Assembly (NCBI RefSeq): GCF_013359595.1
Contig: NZ_JABFMP010000015.1
Coordinates: 65,727-129,726, forward strand
DNA length: 64,000 bases
Direction: 5' to 3'
Source: Pseudomonas sp. C1C7
Lineage (GTDB): Bacteria; Pseudomonadota; Gammaproteobacteria; Pseudomonadales; Pseudomonadaceae
Below are positions 61,924-64,000 of the stretch, one piece after another. Every line of letters starts with the position of its first letter. The stretch's first letter is position 1. A program made the translations under genes and the position numbers. Below the pieces are notes generated by a model that did no database searches, was not told the origin of the DNA, and worked only from the letters and a program-made list of their open reading frames with translations.

Positions 61924-64000
61924 GTGGATTTACCCCAGGGCTTTGTCCTGACCCGGCATTGGCGCGATACCCCGGCGGGGACGGAGGTCGAGTTCTGGCT
62001 GGCGACCGACAGCGGTCCCCGGCGTCTGCGCCTGCCTCACCAGCCATCGGTGGCGTTCATCCCGGCCAGCCAGCGCGAGCGGGCCGAGGCTTTGTTGCAG
62101 GACGAAAAGCACGTCGAGCTCAAACCCCTGGCCCTCAAGGACTTCGAACATCGCCCGGTGCTCGGGCTCTATTGCCGCCAGCACGGCCAGTTGATGCGCC
62201 TGGAAACCACCCTGCGCCGCGCCGAGGTCGAGGTGTACGAAGCCGACGTGCGCCCGCCGGAACGCTACCTGATGGAGCGTTTCATCACCGCGCCGGTCCG
62301 GTTCAGCGGCACTGCCGGCAGTGACGACCTGCTGCTCGACGCCCAGCTCAAACCCGACCCCCATTACCGGCCCGACCTGAAACTGGTGTCCCTGGACATC
62401 GAGACCACCGAACAGGCCGACCTGTATTCCATCGCCCTGGAAGGCTGCGGCGAGCGTCAGGTGTACATGCTCGGCCCGGCCAATGGCGACGACAGTGAGG
62501 TGGATTTCCAGCTCGAATATTGCGAGTCGCGCACCGTGCTGCTGAAGAAACTCAACGACTGGTTCGCCCGCTTCGATCCCGACGCGATCATCGGCTGGAA
62601 CCTCGTGCAGTTCGATCTGCGGGTGCTGCACGAACACGCCCGGCGCCTGGCCGTGCCACTGAAACTGGGACGCGGCGGCGAGGAAATGCAGTGGCGCGAG
62701 CACGGCAACGGCAACCACTACTTCGCCTCCGCCGCCGGCCGGCTGATCATCGACGGCATCGAGGCCCTGCGCTCGGCGACCTGGAGTTTCCCGTCCTTCA
62801 GCCTGGAAAACGTCGCGCAGACCCTGCTGGGGGAGGGCAAGTCCATCGACAACCCCTACCAGCGCATGGACGAGATCAACCGCATGTTCGCCGAGGACAA
62901 ACCGGCGCTGGCCAAATACAACCTCAAGGACTGTGAGCTGGTCACGCGGATCTTCGCCAAAACCGAACTGCTCAAGTTCCTGCTGGAACGGGCCAGCGTC
63001 ACCGGCTTGCCGGTGGACCGCATGGGCGGCTCGGTGGCGGCTTTCACCCACCTGTACATGCCGCTGATGCACCGCCAGGGCTTCGTCGCCCCTAACCTTG
63101 GCAACAAACCACCGCAGGCCAGCCCCGGCGGTTTTGTCATGGACTCGCAACCGGGCCTGTACGAATCGGTGCTGGTGTTCGACTACAAGAGCCTCTATCC
63201 GTCGATCATCCGCACCTTCCTCATTGACCCGGTAGGACTGATCGAAGGACTTGAGCATCCGGATGATGCGGACTCGGTGCCGGGCTTTCGCGGTGCGCGG
63301 TTTTCCCGCACCCGACATTGCCTGCCCTCCATCGTCGCCCGGGTCGCTGAAGGCCGGGAAGTCGCCAAGCGCGAGCACAACGCGCCGCTGTCCCAGGCCT
63401 TGAAGATCATCATGAACGCCTTCTACGGCGTGCTCGGTTCCAGCGGCTGCCGCTTCTTCGATACGCGCCTGGCCTCTTCCATCACCCTGCGCGGCCACGA
63501 AATCATGCTGCGCACCCGCAAGCTGATCGAGGACCAGGGGCACACGGTGATCTACGGCGACACCGACTCGACCTTCGTCTGGCTGCACCGCGCCCACGGC
63601 CAGCAGGAGGCGGCTCGGATCGGACGGGCCCTGGTGGACCATGTCAACCAGTGGTGGCGTGAGCATGTGCGCCAGGAATATGGCCTGGAAAGCGCGCTGG
63701 AACTGCAGTACGAAACCCACTACAAGCGCTTTCTGATGCCGACCATTCGCGGCGCGGAGGAGGGCAGCAAGAAACGTTACGCGGGGCTGGTCACCCGGGC
63801 CGACGGCAGCGACGAGATGGTCTACAAGGGCCTGGAAACCGTGCGCACCGACTGGTCACTGCTGGCACGGCAATTCCAGCAGGAGCTGTATTCGCTGATT
63901 TTTCATCGCAAGCCGTATCAGGACTACGTGCGCGAGTACGTGCGCAAGACCCTGGCCGGCGAGTTCGACGAGCGCCTGATCTACCGCAAGCGCCTGCGCC
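61924..64000 (+). CDS. polB: DNA polymerase II, 5' part
   Basis: The first 692 codons of a family B DNA polymerase; the gene runs off the window. It is an SOS-associated repair and bypass polymerase in E. coli. The exonuclease site [19 protein letters not shown] and later [10 protein letters not shown] are intact, and the polymerase motifs A ([13 protein letters not shown]), B ([14 protein letters not shown]) and C ([10 protein letters not shown]) are present, so both activities are expected. The whole sequence follows E. coli PolB without breaks. The start is GTG at 61924, giving the conserved [16 protein letters not shown] start. No clear LexA site was found upstream. Confidence 0.94.
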   Translation, partial: MDLPQGFVLTRHWRDTPAGTEVEFWLATDSGPRRLRLPHQPSVAFIPASQRERAEALLQDEKHVELKPLALKDFEHRPVLGLYCRQHGQLMRLETTLRRAEVEVYEADVRPPERYLMERFITAPVRFSGTAGSDDLLLDAQLKPDPHYRPDLKLVSLDIETTEQADLYSIALEGCGERQVYMLGPANGDDSEVDFQLEYCESRTVLLKKLNDWFARFDPDAIIGWNLVQFDLRVLHEHARRLAVPLKLGRGGEEMQWREHGNGNHYFASAAGRLIIDGIEALRSATWSFPSFSLENVAQTLLGEGKSIDNPYQRMDEINRMFAEDKPALAKYNLKDCELVTRIFAKTELLKFLLERASVTGLPVDRMGGSVAAFTHLYMPLMHRQGFVAPNLGNKPPQASPGGFVMDSQPGLYESVLVFDYKSLYPSIIRTFLIDPVGLIEGLEHPDDADSVPGFRGARFSRTRHCLPSIVARVAEGREVAKREHNAPLSQALKIIMNAFYGVLGSSGCRFFDTRLASSITLRGHEIMLRTRKLIEDQGHTVIYGDTDSTFVWLHRAHGQQEAARIGRALVDHVNQWWREHVRQEYGLESALELQYETHYKRFLMPTIRGAEEGSKKRYAGLVTRADGSDEMVYKGLETVRTDWSLLARQFQQELYSLIFHRKPYQDYVREYVRKTLAGEFDERLIYRKRLR

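Noticed and set aside
61930..63720. A 596-codon minus-strand frame
   Set aside because: Antisense to polB, which matches the family along its whole length.

Overview
The window is a chromosomal segment of a Pseudomonas, most likely from the P. fluorescens complex. The evidence is high-GC coding bias, close matches to known pseudomonad gene orders (paa cluster, feaR-tynA, fecIRA, selD-mnmH) and more than two dozen intergenic copies of two REP-like inverted-repeat families (a GTAGGAGCTGCCGAAGGCTGCGA type and a GTGGGAGCGGGCTTGCCCGCG type). No rRNA, tRNA, prophage, insertion sequence or CRISPR array was seen. Almost every gene is an intact single-copy type. One degraded gene tail (a LysR-family remnant near 35.1 kb) was found, and polB is cut by the right edge.

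Layout. 0-9.5 kb: the lower phenylacetate pathway (paaF-G-H-I-J-K on the minus strand, tightly overlapped), with paaY and the repressor paaX divergent from it. The intergenic region carries three GTGATAC motifs that look like PaaX operators. 8.5-11.9 kb: feaR and tynA (copper amine oxidase) convergent with each other; they feed aromatic amines toward phenylacetate. Phenylacetaldehyde dehydrogenase and the ring-epoxidase genes are not in the window. 12.3-13.9 kb: a small helical protein gene plus cyclopropane fatty acid synthase. 14.0-18.2 kb: a fecI-fecR-fecA iron-citrate type signalling system. 18.3-20.6 kb: an MFS carrier divergent from a DapF/PrpF-fold protein that has lost both catalytic cysteines. 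20.8-29.1 kb: cytosine deaminase, an Asp-nucleophile alpha/beta hydrolase, QueD, a patatin, a PepSY/response-regulator/sensor-kinase operon and an MHS-family transporter. 29.3-35.0 kb: two chemoreceptors flanking a Na+/H+ antiporter-family carrier.

35.0-37.5 kb holds small accessory genes: a LysR remnant, a DUF3077-type gene preceded by a striking structured leader, a metallothionein, a short hypothetical gene and an AraC regulator. 37.7-38.9 kb: a XapX protein and a zinc-free quinone-oxidoreductase-like enzyme. 39.25-49.77 kb is one giant autotransporter gene (3505 codons) built of nested repeats. 50.0-64.0 kb: selD-mnmH (selenouridine in tRNA), a histidine phosphatase, a nu-type GST, a zinc-type hemB, a flavin monooxygenase, a TonB-dependent receptor, a DUF1615 lipoprotein, a second GST, a CBS protein and the 5' part of polB.

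The least explained element is the leader at 35435-35540. It can form a three-way junction closed by a 13-14 bp stem, and the 3' strand of that stem can instead pair with a second copy of GACGGCT just upstream of the DUF3077 gene's ribosome binding site. This gives two mutually exclusive folds, as in a switch. It adjoins the LysR remnant. Other points of interest are the Cys-less DapF paralogue, the enteric-like zinc HemB, the modular architecture of the autotransporter, and a 14-bp AT-rich hairpin upstream of tynA.
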